Assembly (NCBI GenBank): GCA_910585235.1
Contig: CAJUCM010000005.1
Span: 1 to 64,000 of the forward strand
Length of the DNA: 64,000 nt
Direction: 5' to 3'
DNA from: an uncultured Christensenella sp.
Lineage (GTDB): Bacteria > Bacillota > Clostridia > Christensenellales > Borkfalkiaceae
A model generated the notes under the pieces. It searched no databases. It was not told where the DNA came from and saw nothing but the letters and a program-made list of their open reading frames with translations. A program made the translations under genes and the position numbers. This document shows positions 8,401-16,261 of the stretch, piece by piece (position 1 is the first letter of the stretch; every line of letters begins with the position of its first letter).

Positions 8401-8537
8401 CACCGTCCCCCTACGGCGACGCGTGCGATCGGTGCAAACTGAAATCCCTCTGCGCGTTCACGGGGGACGCGCGGCAGGAGAATACCGTGAACTGTGCGGA
8501 GATCGCGGGGATCGTCAGAGAGAAAAAGGGCGGATAA
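5490..8537 (+). CDS. addB: ATP-dependent helicase/nuclease subunit B (AddB-like)
   Basis: Partner of AddA in the AddAB helicase-nuclease, which processes double-strand breaks for RecA-dependent repair. 1015 residues. The C-terminal PD-(D/E)XK nuclease domain is clear: D850-Y-K852 in the DYKTG motif, and the four cysteines expected to bind a 4Fe-4S cluster, C714 (in FECPYEGF) and C979/C982/C988 (CDRCKLKSLC). I see no intact Walker A motif near the N-terminus, where Bacillus AddB has one. The start is ATG 5490, following a weak GGGAA; an upstream in-frame start would lie before the promoter. addA begins one base after the addB stop, so the two are co-translated as in other Bacillota. Confidence 0.9.
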   Translation: MIRSFRAASLQDALEALSEEIANKESAGERNYIFCEDRLTLLAERAVLKKSGGTFLSEVTTFARFLSSEKPVLSKEGSVMKISELILNRRGEGCFTGGSARAVYETIAQLSASRVDAEALNAAAESTDGTLKRKLKDLALILEEYNAFLRESGLIDENGYLALLPDKIAEGELRDANVFFFAFPSFTRQALEGVRAAFLHAKSVTGIFLGGDEPLYTQSALNAFWRTAEECGLSCEKRQAKTCLPAESRAFIEGMYSPVEGAPLRTEKISLFEAQDETEEFERIAALVKKHISEGERYFSIGVLVPGADYFPTAEKVFSQYKIPFYLDRKRPLSEHPFAGYVLSVLEGAADGLLPEEADRIAANVCFGEADEYRNYLLRYGQYRGAARREIKKQEEIAEFDRERLVAFSDKMRSVVKLFPAKGKGTAFVKAVRRLFAGTDWEGVLKKLKEDAGAAGDGFSPAEENFLEIGISSEDAFGKTLDEIERVAGEREFTVREFASLLKSGLDANEVLLVPPSLDAVFVGDATECMFAATPVLFAAGLTEQLPAVSDDTAIISDKEIGRLSEIRVEIEPAIGEVNRRRRESFALNLASFTKRLYMSRPLKLHGEETQKSEALLFAEKRFLPAPMPEAYPYDCSEPAPAALRMIREREDFIRGEYGGGADTLRYNAIRAALEERGVDTRRRERHAPSPLAPQLWLKGDTVSPTLLESYFECPYEGFITRALKLSEQREGSVAQADAGIFVHSVLERTAKEFNQIGSEEALEECVRATAEALFLEPRFLPLLDTDEGRYARERLLSECLAATRAAWIQVSRSKFRVAETEGSIRIPALKIAGKTDRVDEAEGLVRVVDYKTGYLDDSPTAYYTGRKLQLELYLYAASEGKTPAGAFYFPAADTFAKEGSGARFAMKGFYNAEQISAFDTAVAEGEKSELFDGARAADKGMTGEAFSDFLEYGYFVSEQAEAEIKEGNFAPSPYGDACDRCKLKSLCAFTGDARQENTVNCAEIAGIVREKKGG

Positions 8538-8538
8538 C

Positions 8539-11500
8539 ATGGAATACACCGAAGAACAAAAACGCGCCATCGAAGCGGAGGGTAGAGTGATCGTCTCCGC
8601 GTCGGCGGGGAGCGGAAAAACGAAGATCATGATAGAGCGCATTCTGCGTCTCGTGCTTTCGGGCAGGGCTTCCCTGTCGGATATTCTCGCCGTGACTTTT
8701 ACCAAGAAAACCGCCTTTCAGATGAAAGAGAGACTGCGGGTTGCTCTCCTCGACGGCATGAGGGGAAGCGCGGGAGAGGCGCGGGAGAATCTCAAACGCG
8801 AGCTCGATCTTCTGGGCGTTGCCGAAATCAGCACCGTGCATTCCTTCTGCGGCAGGCTCATCCGCACTTATTTTTATCTGCTGCCGGAGGAGGATATTGC
8901 GCCCGACTTCCGCATTCTCACGCCGCAGGATGCGTCGGCATTATCGGGCAGGGCGCTCTCCGCCGTTCTCGAAAAGGCGTTCGGGGAGGGGGACGGGGCG
9001 TTCCGCCGCGTTCTTGCCGTTCACTACCGCGGAAAGCGCAGTAAGGCGCTCCGCGCCGTCGTTACGGATATGTATTCCAAAGTGCGCGGGTACGAGAACG
9101 GCGAAGAACTTTTGCTTCGCGCGGGCGAGAACCTGTTCGACGAAGCGGCAAAGTTTCTCGGTGCGGAATACGCCCGCAGGGCGCAGGCGCTTCTTGACGG
9201 ATTGGAAAAAAAGAGAGCCGTGTTTCAGGCGAACAAGGGCGCGGGGAAAGTTTGCGAGGGGCTTTTTGCCGCGGTCGGGGAACTCGCCCGCGCGGATACG
9301 CCCTTTGAGGCGGCGAAGCGGGATTTTGTGTTTGCGCGTATGCCCTCCCGCCCCAAGGAGGAGGGGGAGGCGCTTGAAAACTGGTGCGCGCTGAAAGAGG
9401 TCAACGACGGGATCAAGGCGATCGTCAAGGAGATCAGAGAGCAGTATTCCGACGAACGGCGGGAGAGGGAAAAGTATGCGGACGCGGCGGAAAACGCCGC
9501 GGGGATCGCTAAACTCAGTCTTGCTTACGGCAGGGAATACGCCCGTCTGAAACGGGAGGCGAACGCCCTCGACTATGACGACCTCGAACACTTTGCGCTT
9601 GCGCTCCTCAAAAAGGAGGAGGTGCGCGCGGAGGCGCAAACGAAGTACCGCTACGTTTTCGTGGACGAATATCAGGACATCAACCCCTTGCAGGAGAGGA
9701 TCATTTCACTGCTCGCGGGAGAAAATTTATTTCTCGTCGGCGACGAGAAACAGGCGATCTACGGGTTCCGCGGGAGCAAGTCCCGCTACTTCCGCGAAAA
9801 GCGGGAAGAGTTCGGGGGCGCGTTTCCGCTCACCGAAAATTTCCGCTCGGCGAGCGGGATCCTTAAAGCCGTCAATCAGATCTTTGCCCCCGTCGTGGAG
9901 GATTACGAAGCCATGCGGGGCGGAAGGCTGTACGACGGACACGAGGGGGAAATTTTCAGCCATACGGTCGGGAAGATCACGGAGGAAAAACCCGAACGCG
10001 GAATTTATTCCGTCGTCAAAGCCAAGGGCGAGAAGAAGCGGAACGCGCTTGCGGAAGCGGTCGTGCAGGTTGTTGAGAGCGAGCGGAATAAGTCGTTTTT
10101 CGACCTTGAAACGGGGTCGGTCAGAAAGGTAGAATACGGCGACATTGCGGTGCTCGTGCGCAAGGATACTACGGACGGGAAGCGGATCGCGGCGGCGCTC
10201 TCCGAACGCGGGATCCCCGTCACGTCCTCGTCGCGCGTCAACGTCTGCGACTACTTCGAGACGAGATTGCTTTTAGACTGTCTGCGCTTTCTCGATAACG
10301 CCGAGGCGGATATTCCGCTTGCCGCCGTCATGCTCTCCGCGGTCGGCGGGTTCACGGACGAAGATCTCATGCGCGTCCGCCTCGCCTTTCCCGCGTCGCC
10401 CGCGTTCCGCGCGGCGGCAAGGGCGTATGCGGAGGAATATCGGGACGAACTTTCCCACAGGCTCAACGTATTTTTCCGTAAGGCGAAACGGCTTAGCGCG
10501 CTCGCCAAAGTCAGAACGGCGGCGGAGGTTCTGAACGAATTGCTCTCCGCGGGGCTTGAAGCGGAGATCGCATCGGGCGAGGACGGAAGAAACCGCCTGA
10601 AACGGGCGCGGCGGTTCATTGCGGAAGCGGAGAAATGCGGAAGCGTTCACGACTTTCTTGCCTACCTCAAAGGGGCGGGCGAGGAGGTGTCTTTTTCCGA
10701 GAGCGGAGGCGAGAACGCCGTCAAGATCATGACCATGCACGCGTCCAAGGGGTTGGAGTTTCCCGTCGTGGTTCTTGCGAGCATGGAGACGCCCCTGCAC
10801 GATTCCGATCCCGACGAGGTGGAATGGTCGGAAAAATTTCTCTTTTCTCCGCGGTACTACGATCCCGTAAAAAAGACTTATTCGGATACGGTCGGGCGCA
10901 GGGCGACGGCGACGGAGCGGGCGATCGAAGAGGACGAGGGGGAGCGCAATCTCTTATACGTCGCCATGACCCGCGCCAAGTACCGCCTGCACCTCATGGT
11001 CGAGGATCGGCAGCGCGCCTCTTCCCCCGTATTGTATAAACGGTTTTCCGATTACTTCGGGAAGGAATTCAAGGGAGAGGAGATCGCGGTCTCGGCGCCG
11101 CCTTGCCCGCGGGAAGTATTCGATTTCGGGAGCGCCGTCTCCGAAGCGGAAAAAGAGCGCGTGCTTGCGGCAATGAATATCGGCATGGACTATCCCTACA
11201 ACGAAACCGTATATCTTCCGCAGAAGAGTTCGGCGACCGCGCTTTTGAAAGAGCGGGCGGCAGAGGTCGGACGCGGGCGCGGATCCGTCGGGGGCGGTAC
11301 CGCAGAAGAGGGGACGGCATACCATAAATTTCTCGAACATTACGCGTTCGGCGAGGAAGTTGCGGGCGAACTTGTCCGCATGAAAAAGGCGGGGATCCTC
11401 TCGGAAGAAGAGGGGGCGATGCTGAATATCGGACAGCTTGAAAAGATCGCGGGCATTCCCTGTCTTGCGGAATTGAAAGGCAAACCGTGCGAGAGGGAAT

Positions 11501-11781
11501 GCAGGTTCTTGCTCTCGCTCACGCCCGAAGAGTCGGGCGCGTCCGACGGGGGAACGGCGATCATCTATCAGGGCGCGATCGACCTCTTATTTTCGGACGA
11601 AAAAGGATATACAATATTTGACTATAAATATTCGTCGCTCTCTGCGGACGCGCTCAAAGAGAAGTACCGACCGCAGATCGAACTTTACAAAGACGCCGTC
11701 GCAAAGGGCAGGCGGGTGGAGAGAAATACCGTCCGCGCAAAGATCGTCAATATCCGGAGCGCGGAAGCGATCGAAATGTGA
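8539..11781 (+). CDS. addA: ATP-dependent helicase/nuclease subunit A (AddA)
   Basis: UvrD/Rep-type superfamily 1 helicase with a C-terminal nuclease domain; motor and nuclease subunit of AddAB. 1080 residues. The Walker A motif ASAGSGKT is at residues 21-28, the Walker B DEYQD motif is in the middle of the first half, VGDEKQAIYGFRG follows, then the MTMHASKGLEFP motif and the YVAMTRAK motif VI. The nuclease domain has EEGTAYHKFLEH and IFDYKYSS, the acidic-Lys active site. The start at ATG 8539 follows the addB stop by one base and puts the Q-motif (TEEQKRAI) at residue 4, as usual. Confidence 0.95.
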   Translation: MEYTEEQKRAIEAEGRVIVSASAGSGKTKIMIERILRLVLSGRASLSDILAVTFTKKTAFQMKERLRVALLDGMRGSAGEARENLKRELDLLGVAEISTVHSFCGRLIRTYFYLLPEEDIAPDFRILTPQDASALSGRALSAVLEKAFGEGDGAFRRVLAVHYRGKRSKALRAVVTDMYSKVRGYENGEELLLRAGENLFDEAAKFLGAEYARRAQALLDGLEKKRAVFQANKGAGKVCEGLFAAVGELARADTPFEAAKRDFVFARMPSRPKEEGEALENWCALKEVNDGIKAIVKEIREQYSDERREREKYADAAENAAGIAKLSLAYGREYARLKREANALDYDDLEHFALALLKKEEVRAEAQTKYRYVFVDEYQDINPLQERIISLLAGENLFLVGDEKQAIYGFRGSKSRYFREKREEFGGAFPLTENFRSASGILKAVNQIFAPVVEDYEAMRGGRLYDGHEGEIFSHTVGKITEEKPERGIYSVVKAKGEKKRNALAEAVVQVVESERNKSFFDLETGSVRKVEYGDIAVLVRKDTTDGKRIAAALSERGIPVTSSSRVNVCDYFETRLLLDCLRFLDNAEADIPLAAVMLSAVGGFTDEDLMRVRLAFPASPAFRAAARAYAEEYRDELSHRLNVFFRKAKRLSALAKVRTAAEVLNELLSAGLEAEIASGEDGRNRLKRARRFIAEAEKCGSVHDFLAYLKGAGEEVSFSESGGENAVKIMTMHASKGLEFPVVVLASMETPLHDSDPDEVEWSEKFLFSPRYYDPVKKTYSDTVGRRATATERAIEEDEGERNLLYVAMTRAKYRLHLMVEDRQRASSPVLYKRFSDYFGKEFKGEEIAVSAPPCPREVFDFGSAVSEAEKERVLAAMNIGMDYPYNETVYLPQKSSATALLKERAAEVGRGRGSVGGGTAEEGTAYHKFLEHYAFGEEVAGELVRMKKAGILSEEEGAMLNIGQLEKIAGIPCLAELKGKPCERECRFLLSLTPEESGASDGGTAIIYQGAIDLLFSDEKGYTIFDYKYSSLSADALKEKYRPQIELYKDAVAKGRRVERNTVRAKIVNIRSAEAIEM

Positions 11782-11855
11782 CAAAGGGTTTCAAACTTCG
11801 ACAAAATCAGCGAGATAAGCACAACAAAGGTTGGCTATCCTTTAAGGGGTGTTAT

Positions 11856-12479
11856 ATGGAGATATTACAGACAATTATCGATTTTCTTTCCAAGGTTCCC
11901 GAATGGGTGTGTCTTTACGTCGTGCCCGCGCTCATTGCGGGTTCGGCGGTCGGGTTTATTTTCGCAAAACAGCGGAGATGGTTTTTCGTCGTGGCGACCG
12001 TTGTCGGCGCGGCGGGCTTTACGATCGCTTACGCAAGGAATGCGACGCTTTCCTTTGTCTATCTCGGAATCGTGGCGGCGCTCTGCGCGCTTTTGTCACT
12101 GCTCTTTTTTATTCCCGCTCCCAAGAAAAAGGAGAAAAGGCGCTCGCGGGAGGAGAAGATGTACGAGAAATTCCACGAGGAGCTTTCGGAAAAACCTTAC
12201 AGCCCCCATTCCGGCATGCCGCCCAAGGTGTGCTGTTACGAGCGGGGCGAACAGAGCGGCGCGACGGCGGAAGAGTACGGCATGAGTTTATCCTATGCGG
12301 ATACGCTCCTGAATAAACTGCGCGCGAAAAAGCTCAATGCGGGGGATCGGTTGGAGACGGAAGAGCTTCTCCGCCGTCTCGACTGCTATCGGGAGAAACC
12401 GCTCGACGGGGAGGAGAGAAGTTCCCTCAACGACTGCCTTGCCTCGATCCTCAAACTGACCGCCAAATATCAGTTGTAA
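11856..12479 (+). CDS. Conserved membrane protein of unknown function
   Basis: 207 residues. Three hydrophobic segments lie in the first half (roughly residues 15-35, 43-60 and 68-88), followed by a long basic, then mixed-charge cytoplasmic tail with no motif I know. ATG 11856 is chosen because AAGGGGTG sits at the right distance; the frame is open further upstream to a GTG overlapping the addA stop. The gene lies between addA and a comEC-like gene and may be co-transcribed with both. No function can be assigned from sequence. Confidence 0.7.
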   Translation: MEILQTIIDFLSKVPEWVCLYVVPALIAGSAVGFIFAKQRRWFFVVATVVGAAGFTIAYARNATLSFVYLGIVAALCALLSLLFFIPAPKKKEKRRSREEKMYEKFHEELSEKPYSPHSGMPPKVCCYERGEQSGATAEEYGMSLSYADTLLNKLRAKKLNAGDRLETEELLRRLDCYREKPLDGEERSSLNDCLASILKLTAKYQL

Positions 12480-12504
12480 GTTTTTGCCGTTTAGAGAACG
12501 AATC

Positions 12505-14523
12505 ATGTCCGAGCCGAACAAAAGCAGAAAGAAACAAAGGAAACGATCCGCAGTGGAAGCGCGCGAAAGATTCAAAGTTTCCCGTCCGGGATTGCCGCAG
12601 ATCAATTTCAGACCGTTTCTGTACGCGGCGTTCGGTCTCATACTCGGAATTATTCTCTATATGCGTTGCCGCTTCGGCGGAGCAAAAGGAACGGATTTTG
12701 TCTTTTTTGTTTTATTGACCGCTTTTTCCCTGAAACCCCTTTCCCTCAGAAGGATCGGGGTGATTTTTTTATGTCTTGCGGTTTTTGCGGGGCTGGGCGC
12801 GGGGCTTATGCACATAAAGTGCGCGAGCTATACGGCGGGCATGCCCGCGGGCGATTACGAGGTTTCGGGCACGGTCGTTTCTTTTTCGGCGGACGGCGAA
12901 ACTTCCGCGCTGATTCTTTCGGACGTCGCGTTCGACGGCGTTTTCGCGGACGGAAAATTGAGCGTCGTACTTCCCGCGGAGAACGTTCGTACGGGGGATC
13001 GCTTAAACTTTCGGGCGAGCGTATCAAGGTGCGACCTTCCCATAGGCGGAAACAGCTATGAAGAGAATTTGTTCGTCAAAGATATACGTTACTTTGCAAC
13101 GGTCGGCGAAGAGGGGTTTGCGGTCACGGGTAGGGGCAACGCGCTCCTCCGCCTCAACGCCGCCGTGTATAACGTATTGCACGCGAATCTTTCCGCAACG
13201 CAGGCGGATACCGCCTATGCGCTTCTGACGGGGAACGCGGGCAGTCTCGACGAAGGGTTTGCAACGGCGGTGAGGGAGGGCGGGGTCGCGCATATCTTCG
13301 CCGTTTCGGGACTGCATATCGGGATCCTTTACGCCGCCGTATCGTTTGTCTGTAAAAAGTTGAAAAAGTTCCGCGTGATCCCCGCGGTTTCGGCGGCGAT
13401 CCTGTACGCGGCGTTCTGCGGATTCAGCGTCTCCTCGGTGCGCGCCGTGATCATGTGCGCGGCGCTCGGCGTGCAGAACGTATTCGGCAGGAAGTACGAT
13501 TTTCTGAACGCGATTGCCTTTTCCGCCTGTTTCGTTCTGTTGCTCCGTCCCGCCGAATGGCTGTCCGCGGGGTTCCGCCTCTCGTTCGGCGCGTGCGCGG
13601 GACTTGCGCTGTATTCGCGTCCGCTCGGACGCATTTTCCGCAGATTGCCCCGTATGCTTTCCGGATATCTTTCGGCGAACTTATCCGTTCAGGTTTTTAC
13701 GTTTCCGATCATGTTTGAAACGTTCGGATATGTGTCGCTGTGGGGAACGCTGTTGAATTTATTGCTGATCCCCGCCCTGCCCGTCATGTTTCTGGGGCTG
13801 TTTCTTGCGACGGGTCTTTCCCTTCTGATCCCGCCCGCCGCGGCGGTTTTTCTGAGTGTTCCGAACGGAATGATCACGCTCTTTCTGTGGATATTTTCCT
13901 TCGACTTCTCACTGGTGCTTGCGGGGTTCTCGCTCGGCGCGGGCGGCGCGCTCTGGTTGATCGGCGCGGTTCTGCTTTCGGAACGCGTCCGGATCGGGGA
14001 GAGGGCGAAAGTTCATCTGACGGTTTTTCTCTCCGTTCTGTTCGCGGCGACGCTCGTTTTGAACAACGCCGTATTTACGGGTTGCAAACTCATTTCCGCA
14101 AAAGGGGTCGTGCTGGTGGAGACGCGGAGCGAGCGCATTCTTGTGGCGGACGGTTCTTTGGGCGTCAAGTCCTGTAAAAATTTTCTGATGCGGAATTACG
14201 GCGGAACGCTGGACGCGGTCGTCGTACTCGGCGGAGACGACGGATTGCAGAACGCGCTGTATCTCCCCTGTAAAGAAGTCCGCGCTTCCGTTGAAACGGC
14301 GACGGGGTTTGAGGAGACTATCGTCCTCTACGAACGGCAATTTACATACGGCGCGCTGCAATTTTGTTTTGAGGGAGAAAATAAACTTACGCTCGTTACG
14401 GAGGGGAGGACGGTGGAGATCGACTTCACGGGCAACGGTTCTCTCGGCGCCGACCTCTTTCTGAACGGGGAAAACGCGGGCGTTTATTATCTGAAATGCG
14501 GAGCGGTCTATGGCACAAATTAA
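12505..14523 (+). CDS. comEC: ComEC/Rec2-type competence membrane channel
   Basis: Polytopic membrane protein of the ComEC/Rec2 family, which carries single-stranded DNA across the membrane during natural transformation. 672 residues. An N-terminal anchor and an OB-like DUF4131 region (to about residue 180) precede the competence domain, recognised by LLTGNAGSLDEG and HIFAVSGLHIGILY, then many transmembrane helices. The last roughly 150 residues occupy the place of the metallo-beta-lactamase-like domain but show no HxHxDH metal motif, so that nuclease-like domain is degenerate. ATG 12505 is preferred to a TTG at 12484. No comEA or comFA is present in the window, so competence itself is not established. 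Confidence 0.85.
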   Translation: MSEPNKSRKKQRKRSAVEARERFKVSRPGLPQINFRPFLYAAFGLILGIILYMRCRFGGAKGTDFVFFVLLTAFSLKPLSLRRIGVIFLCLAVFAGLGAGLMHIKCASYTAGMPAGDYEVSGTVVSFSADGETSALILSDVAFDGVFADGKLSVVLPAENVRTGDRLNFRASVSRCDLPIGGNSYEENLFVKDIRYFATVGEEGFAVTGRGNALLRLNAAVYNVLHANLSATQADTAYALLTGNAGSLDEGFATAVREGGVAHIFAVSGLHIGILYAAVSFVCKKLKKFRVIPAVSAAILYAAFCGFSVSSVRAVIMCAALGVQNVFGRKYDFLNAIAFSACFVLLLRPAEWLSAGFRLSFGACAGLALYSRPLGRIFRRLPRMLSGYLSANLSVQVFTFPIMFETFGYVSLWGTLLNLLLIPALPVMFLGLFLATGLSLLIPPAAAVFLSVPNGMITLFLWIFSFDFSLVLAGFSLGAGGALWLIGAVLLSERVRIGERAKVHLTVFLSVLFAATLVLNNAVFTGCKLISAKGVVLVETRSERILVADGSLGVKSCKNFLMRNYGGTLDAVVVLGGDDGLQNALYLPCKEVRASVETATGFEETIVLYERQFTYGALQFCFEGENKLTLVTEGRTVEIDFTGNGSLGADLFLNGENAGVYYLKCGAVYGTN

Positions 14524-14608
14524 AAATCGACAAAAAAAATCTTTTTTTATGCGGAGAAATTGATAAAGTACAAGCTGTTTGCGGCATACAATACGGTGGA
14601 GGACAGCT

Positions 14609-15349
14609 ATGGAAGTTTCGACCATGATCGGTACTGAAATTTTCTCCCCTGCGGGAGAAAAGCTCGGATATGTGAAAACCGTTTACCTAAGCAAAGACCG
14701 TAAAAAAATTACTTGCCTTCTGTGCGTGGACGAGGGCGAACAGGAGGACGGGGCGGACGACGAGTTCGTCATGCCGTTCCGCGCCGTTCTCTCCGTCAAG
14801 GACGTCGTGATCGCGAAAAAGACGCGCATCGCAAAAACAATCGGGTCGCCCGTCCCCGTCGGGATCAACGCTTATTCGGATACGGGCGAGGCGCTCGGTA
14901 CGCTGTGCGAAATTCTCGTGGGGGACGGCGGTCCCGTCTATATCGTCACAAAGAACGGGGTGCGCACGCCCTATTCCGACGATTCGGTCGTCATCGGCGA
15001 GGCGCTCATGATCTCGCCGGAGGGCGAAAAAAAGCAGAGGACGGCGAAAGCGGAAAAGAAAGTTTCCGCAAGTCCCGTTGTGGCAACTTTGCAGGAGACG
15101 GAAACGGACGTTGCGCCCGCCGAAGAAAAAAGCGTTCCGGAATCCGAATTGCTGACGGTTGCGAACGCGGGTTCGGGGGTGGATCGCCTGAATCTTTTGG
15201 GCAGGCAGGTGAAGATCACGGTGCGCGACGGAAACGGGGAGACGATCGCAAAGAGCGGGGAGCGGATCACGCCGGAAATCTTGTCCAACGCGCGTAAAAA
15301 CAATCTGCTCTTGCGTCTGACCGTGAATACGCTGACAAATCTGGTCTGA
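14609..15349 (+). CDS. PRC-barrel-like domain protein
   Basis: 246 residues. The N-terminal half resembles two successive PRC-barrel units (MIGTEIFSPAGEKLGYV at residue 6, then SPVPVGINAYSDTGEALG), small beta-barrels used in sporulation proteins (YlmC/YmxH type) and in RNA-processing factors. A charged Lys/Glu-rich linker follows, then a third short domain near 205-246 with GRQVKITVRDGNGETIA. The start has a strong GGTGGAGGA upstream. It is followed by a bidirectional terminator. The exact role is unknown; the domain call rests on pattern memory. Confidence 0.65.
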   Translation: MEVSTMIGTEIFSPAGEKLGYVKTVYLSKDRKKITCLLCVDEGEQEDGADDEFVMPFRAVLSVKDVVIAKKTRIAKTIGSPVPVGINAYSDTGEALGTLCEILVGDGGPVYIVTKNGVRTPYSDDSVVIGEALMISPEGEKKQRTAKAEKKVSASPVVATLQETETDVAPAEEKSVPESELLTVANAGSGVDRLNLLGRQVKITVRDGNGETIAKSGERITPEILSNARKNNLLLRLTVNTLTNLV

Positions 15350-15363
15350 ACGGCATAAAATAA

Positions 15364-15396
15364 AAACAGCCGACGGGAATTTCCGTCGGCTGTTTT
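15364..15396. terminator. Bidirectional terminator
   Basis: Stem ACAGCCGACGG/CCGTCGGCTGT, 6-nt loop, with T-rich stretches on both strands; it separates the convergent PRC-barrel and phosphoribosyltransferase-like genes. Confidence 0.85.
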
Positions 15397-15405
15397 CGGG
15401 CGCCG

Positions 15406-16050
15406 TTATAGTTTGGAATAGCCGTAACTGTTGACGACCGCATCCACCTTGACCCCCTTTTTACAGAGCGGGCAGTCCGTGGAGGAATACGAGTCGTATT
15501 TTCCGATGTCTTTTGCAAAGAACAGACGCTCCACGGGGACGGTAATCCCGCCCGCGGAAATACTGTCGCCGAACTCGTCGCCGAATACGGTCGCCGCTCC
15601 TGCGGGAACGCCGCCGTAATAGACGATCCCTTCGAGCGCGCTTTTGAGCGTCATGCCCGTCGTTGCGGTGGCGGTGAGGAGAAGCACCCGTTTGTTTTTT
15701 ACATAGGGGACGAGGTTGTCCCGCAAAAACATTTTTTCTTTCGTGATCTCAGGCGTGATGACGGCGATGTTTCTGTCAACGTTCAGTCCCGTCTTTGCAA
15801 GCTCTTCCGCAAGGAACGCGCCGATCATTTTGGTGCGTTCGAGCGTTATGACGGTATCGACGGGTTCGTTTGCAAACCGCGCCGCAAACAGTCTTGCGGC
15901 GGCGCGCGCGCTCACCGTCTCCGATTTGACCCGCGTCACGTCGATAAAGTGGCTGACGTGGGAATGCTGGGTCGCAAAATGTCCGTGTACGATTTGGATC
16001 GCAACTTTTCTGCTGCGGGCGGAAATGAGTTCATAGGTGTCGTTATTCAT
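15406..16050 (-). CDS. Phosphoribosyltransferase-like protein with an altered PRPP loop
   Basis: 214 residues with the layout of a type I phosphoribosyltransferase related to orotate phosphoribosyltransferase: a mixed N-terminal region, TLERTKMIGAFLAEEL in the middle, and a hydrophobic strand plus TTG loop at residues 122-134. Catalytic members carry two adjacent acidic residues after the strand (V-x-D-D/E-x-x-TTG); here the sequence is LLLTATATTG, without them, so PRPP binding or catalysis may be lost and the protein could be a regulator. A CPLC pair near the C-terminus could bind metal. A true pyrE lies at 37457. The gene has its own promoter and a GGGGGG Shine-Dalgarno. Confidence 0.7.
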   Translation of the reverse strand: MNNDTYELISARSRKVAIQIVHGHFATQHSHVSHFIDVTRVKSETVSARAAARLFAARFANEPVDTVITLERTKMIGAFLAEELAKTGLNVDRNIAVITPEITKEKMFLRDNLVPYVKNKRVLLLTATATTGMTLKSALEGIVYYGGVPAGAATVFGDEFGDSISAGGITVPVERLFFAKDIGKYDSYSSTDCPLCKKGVKVDAVVNSYGYSKL

Positions 16051-16085
16051 AGAAATCCCCCCAAGACGAGTCTTGTTTTAAGTTT

Positions 16086-16114
16086 ATTGTAATATAAAAT
16101 CGGAGCGTTGTAAA
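16086..16114 (-). promoter_or_regulatory. Promoter of the phosphoribosyltransferase-like gene
   Basis: Minus strand: -35 TTTACA (16114-16109), 17-bp spacer, -10 TACAAT (16091-16086). A small inverted repeat AAGAC/GTCTT lies in the leader just before the Shine-Dalgarno. Confidence 0.7.
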
Positions 16115-16132
16115 GAGCGGAAGAAAATTTAT

Positions 16133-16161
16133 TTGAAAAAACGCGAAAAAATTTTTTTAAT
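16133..16161 (+). promoter_or_regulatory. Possible promoter of grpE-dnaK-dnaJ
   Basis: TTGAAA (16133-16138), 17-bp spacer, TTTAAT (16156-16161). A second candidate -10 (TATATA) lies nearer the gene, about 60 bp upstream of it. No CIRCE operator and no hrcA gene is seen, so heat-shock control here is not HrcA-type on the visible evidence. Confidence 0.4.
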
Positions 16162-16261
16162 TTCTCATGAAAAGCGTTTAAGTTTCAGAAAATGTAGTTA
16201 TATAAAAGTGTTTAATAGGAAAAGAAAAGTTCCAAATAAGAAAGTGAAGGCGGAAAGATAA

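Noticed and set aside
14560..14592. Promoter (TTGATA and TACAAT) in front of the PRC-barrel gene
   Set aside because: The spacing is 21 bp and no better pair is visible, so I did not call it.
16115..16261. CIRCE or CtsR operator ahead of grpE
   Set aside because: No TTAGCACTC/GAGTGCTAA pair or CtsR heptad repeat is present in the upstream region.
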